Part shown: positions 61,950 through 64,000 of the stretch, one piece after another
Position numbering within the stretch: position 1 is the first letter of the stretch
How the letters are laid out: each line of letters opens with the position of its first letter
Assembly: GCA_016124375.1 (NCBI GenBank)
Contig: WGNV01000007.1
Location: 29,975-93,974, forward strand
Direction: 5' to 3'
Source: Tepidisphaera sp.
Lineage (GTDB): Bacteria > Planctomycetota > Phycisphaerae > Phycisphaerales > UBA1924
Length of the DNA: 64,000 nucleotides
Translations under genes and position numbers: made by a program
The notes under the pieces: model-generated
Told to the model about the DNA's origin: nothing
Seen by the model: the letters and a program-made list of their open reading frames with translations, nothing else
Database searches by the model: none

Positions 61950-62771
61950 GTGATCGACACCCACTGCCACCTCACCTTCCCCGACTTCCACGAGCCCAAG
62001 TTCCCCGGAGGCGTCGCCAAGGTTCTCGCCGACGCCGCCTCGCACGGCGTCCACGGCTGCATCACCATCAGCACCACCAGCCGCGATTGCGTCAACGCCC
62101 TCGCCATCGCACAGGCCCACCCCAACGTCTGGTGCACCGCGGGCGTCCATCCGCTCTACAGCGACCAAGGCCCGCACGACTGGGACACCCTCGCCCGCGT
62201 CGCGGCTCACCCCAAGTGCGTCGCCTGGGGCGAACTCGGCCTCGACAACCACTACAAAGAACCCGCCCGCGATCTTCAACATGAAGTCCTGCACGAGCAG
62301 CTCGCCTTCATCCAGCGCCAGCACGCGGCAGGCTTGGGGGCCCCGGGGCGCACGCTGCCCATCGTCATCCACTGCCGCGAAGCCTTTGCCGACCTCATTC
62401 CAATTCTGAAGTCCACCTCGCTCGACCCCGCCCGCTTCGTCTTCCACTGCTTCACGGGCTCGCCCGCCGACATGCGCCTGCTGCTGGATTTCGGGGCACA
62501 CGTGAGTTTCACGGGCGTCGCCACCTACCGAAATGCGGCCGACGTCCGCGAAGCCATCCGCCTGGTGCCGGATGATCGCTTCATGATCGAGACCGACGCG
62601 CCGTTCCTCTCCCCCGAGCCGCACCGCAGCCAACGCCCCTGTCAGCCCTGGATGGCCAGCGTGACCGCGGCCAACATCGCCGCGCTGCGTGGCGTGGAAT
62701 TGAAACAGTTGCTGAAACAGGTCGATGAAACCACATTTTTGTTCTTCGGCGTACGTGCCGCCAGTGCCTGA
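61950..62771 (+). CDS. tatD: TatD-family metal-dependent hydrolase
   Basis: 273 residues, GTG start. TIM-barrel deoxyribonuclease-type hydrolase. Metal ligands: HxH in MIDTHCHLTF (His5, His7), Glu in WGELGLDNHY, His in PIVIHCREAF, His in FVFHCFTGSPADM and Asp in MIETDAPFLSPEPHR. Complete. Confidence 0.93.
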   Translation: MIDTHCHLTFPDFHEPKFPGGVAKVLADAASHGVHGCITISTTSRDCVNALAIAQAHPNVWCTAGVHPLYSDQGPHDWDTLARVAAHPKCVAWGELGLDNHYKEPARDLQHEVLHEQLAFIQRQHAAGLGAPGRTLPIVIHCREAFADLIPILKSTSLDPARFVFHCFTGSPADMRLLLDFGAHVSFTGVATYRNAADVREAIRLVPDDRFMIETDAPFLSPEPHRSQRPCQPWMASVTAANIAALRGVELKQLLKQVDETTFLFFGVRAASA

Positions 62772-63023
62772 TCTCCCCCGGCTCCGTTCGCCAGTGTGGC
62801 GGCAAGCGACACAAAAGCCCTGAATTTCGGCCGCTTCTTTGTCCTTGTGGTCAGCGTTGGAATCGCAAGCCGCGGCTCTCCTCATCAGCGAGCCCAAGAT
62901 TTCTTGGAATTTCCCCTAGGCGCGCGACTTTCTCGCGTTAGCGTGATCGGTGCACACACCGAGGTGGAATCGTTTCACGCGATGACCCTCCGCTCCGGCG
63001 TGCGGCACAAAAGGAGATCTCTG

Positions 63024-63689
63024 ATGCGATACTGCAGTCTGCTCGCCCTGGCCCTCTTCGGGGCCGCCGCCACTTCCGCCATGGCCGATGTCGTCATCGC
63101 CAACGGCGGGTTCGAAAACGCCGGCGCCACCGCCGCCGACGCCGAATTCTGGAACGCCAACTTCATCCCCACCCCCGGCTCCGATGCACGCCGTAACTTC
63201 GGCAACGCCGCCACCGGTGGATTCTGCGGCTACATGGTCGCCGTCGGAAACGACCTCGCCGGCTCGGCCGCCGGGTTCACGCAGAACTCCGCTGCCCAGG
63301 CCATCGGCTCGCTCCAGCCCGGCTCCTCGGTCAGCATGACCTTCTCCGGCAACTACACGTTCGGCCCCGGGGGCGTCGGCTTCTACGCCCTGCGCATCCT
63401 CAACAGCGCTGGCGCCATCGTCGCCGACACCACGCTCCAGGGCATCTTCTCCAACACCAACGGCTACCAGCAATTCACCTCGCCCACCCTCAACGTGCCC
63501 GCCGCCGGCGTCTTCCCCAACGACGCCTTCTACGCCTTCGTCGAGTTTGATGTGAACGCCGGAGCCTTCAACGGCTCCACCGCCCAGGCCTACATCGACG
63601 ACGTCAACGTCCAAGGCACCCTGGTGCCCGCTCCCGCCACGCTCGCCCTCTTCGGCGGGCTCGCGCTGGCCGGCCGTCGCCGCCGCTGA
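63024..63689 (+). CDS. Exported protein with a PEP-CTERM-like sorting tail
   Basis: 221 residues from ATG 63024 with AAGGAG upstream. N-terminal signal (SLLALALFGAAATSAMA), then a beta-sandwich-type region (VIANGGFENAGATAADAEFW) resembling galactose-binding or NPCBM-like folds, and a C-terminal tail VPAPATLALFGGLALAGRRRR: a Pro-x-Pro-type motif, a hydrophobic helix and a basic cluster, as in PEP-CTERM proteins processed by exosortase. No exosortase gene is in the window. Confidence 0.8.
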   Translation: MRYCSLLALALFGAAATSAMADVVIANGGFENAGATAADAEFWNANFIPTPGSDARRNFGNAATGGFCGYMVAVGNDLAGSAAGFTQNSAAQAIGSLQPGSSVSMTFSGNYTFGPGGVGFYALRILNSAGAIVADTTLQGIFSNTNGYQQFTSPTLNVPAAGVFPNDAFYAFVEFDVNAGAFNGSTAQAYIDDVNVQGTLVPAPATLALFGGLALAGRRRR

Positions 63690-63713
63690 GCTTCAAGATT
63701 GTGTGTCAGGCCC

Positions 63714-63755
63714 AGCCGCCCCGGTTCCTCATGGACCAGGGCGGCTCTTTTTTTT
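63714..63755 (+). terminator. Rho-independent terminator after the PEP-CTERM-like gene
   Basis: AGCCGCCC (63714-63721) pairs with GGGCGGCT (63739-63746), followed by C and eight T residues. Confidence 0.9.
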
Positions 63756-63863
63756 GGCGGGTGCTCGTCCGGGCAGCTCGCGTGCGCCCTCTTGCCCGCG
63801 CCCGGCCAAGCCGCCGCTCGACAATTTCTGCCGCGGCCACCGCCCACCCCAAAAAAGAAAAAT

Positions 63864-63910
63864 CTCGGCTGCCGGTGTTCCGCCCGCGGCCGAGTACTAG
63901 GAGGAGAGAG
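63864..63910. repeat. 47-bp tandem element, copy 1
   Basis: CTCGGCTG pairs with CGGCCGAG around a conserved CCGGTGTTCCGCCCG loop, followed by TACTAGGAGGAGAGAG. On the minus strand the hairpin is followed by ATTTTTCTTTTTT, so copy 1 could be a terminator for a minus-strand transcript. Confidence 0.75.
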
Positions 63911-63953
63911 ACAAGACTTCGTCGAAAGGCCCGTTTCCGAACCCTTCATGAAC

Positions 63954-64000
63954 CTCGGTTACCGGTGTTCCGCCCGCAACCGAGTACTAGGAGGAGAGAG
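63954..64000. repeat. 47-bp tandem element, copy 2 (reaches the window edge)
   Basis: Same loop and tail as copy 1, starting exactly 90 bp later. Four differences, all in the stem region; CTCGGTT pairs with AACCGAG. More copies may follow beyond the window. Confidence 0.75.

Larger units (their letters stand above)
63690..64000. other. Right-edge non-coding region
   Basis: 311 bp after the last gene. Contains a terminator (63714-63755) and two copies of a 47-bp element 90 bp apart. No gene recognised; small minus-strand ORFs here are not supported. Confidence 0.5.

Noticed and set aside
63864..64000. CRISPR array at the right edge
   Set aside because: Only two copies, differences preserve base pairing, and no cas genes in view. 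Kept as a structured tandem element instead.

Overview
The window is high-GC DNA from a bacterium that looks like a member of the Planctomycetota, most likely class Phycisphaerae. Evidence: secreted proteins with paired Asp-rich dockerin/EF-hand-like C-terminal modules and a PEP-CTERM-like tail; a planctomycete-style ECF sigma factor next to a Ser/Thr kinase with TPR repeats; Gram-negative envelope genes (lpxA, ompH/skp); the futalosine menaquinone gene mqnB; and dispersed short repeats. Assignment is by sequence character only.

Layout. 1-3.7 kb: end of dnaN, an HlyD-type efflux adaptor and mqnB. 3.9-9.4 kb: type IV pilus assembly operon pilM-N-O-P-B. 9.5-13.1 kb: a stand-alone response regulator, a small membrane protein and a large secreted protein. 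13.6-17.7 kb: a GT39-like glycosyltransferase, recR and rpoN. 18-20.3 kb: a large secreted protein. 20.3-22.4 kb: an alkylation-repair pair (Ada-AlkA fusion and Ogt). 22.8-25.5 kb: a tightly overlapped operon with a Ni/Co transporter, a cobalt-type nitrile/thiocyanate hydratase whose beta subunit is split in two, and a CCC-G iron-sulphur protein. 25.6-29.7 kb: small detoxification-type enzymes, two with Tat leaders. 29.9-33.6 kb: kinase and ECF sigma. 33.7-34.9 kb: isochorismatase family hydrolase and tRNA-Glu(CUC).

35-49.6 kb: a ParA ATPase fused to a glycogen-binding CBM48-type domain, next to a MinD-like protein whose P-loop is degenerate; then aroB-panD, rsfS, a metallo-beta-lactamase-fold protein, lpxA, lipB, ompH, purL, a eukaryote-type (GT3-like) glycogen synthase and rnhA. 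49.6-58.3 kb: a HAF-repeat secreted protein, then a second pilus block (pilT, pilC, two minor pilins around a giant PilX-like protein with calcium-loop motifs). 58.3-64 kb: nnrD, a transglutaminase, a CvpA-like protein, tatD, a PEP-CTERM-like protein and, at the right edge, a tandem 90-bp repeat whose hairpin stems covary.

The most original candidates are (i) the ParA-CBM48 protein plus its pseudo-ATPase neighbour, possibly a positioning system for glycogen; (ii) the split-beta cobalt hydratase operon with its own transporter; (iii) the covarying repeat at the right edge; and (iv) a family of degenerate heptamer/octamer arrays mostly placed right after stop codons, one of them in frame inside purL. 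No IS element, prophage, confirmed CRISPR array or rRNA was seen.
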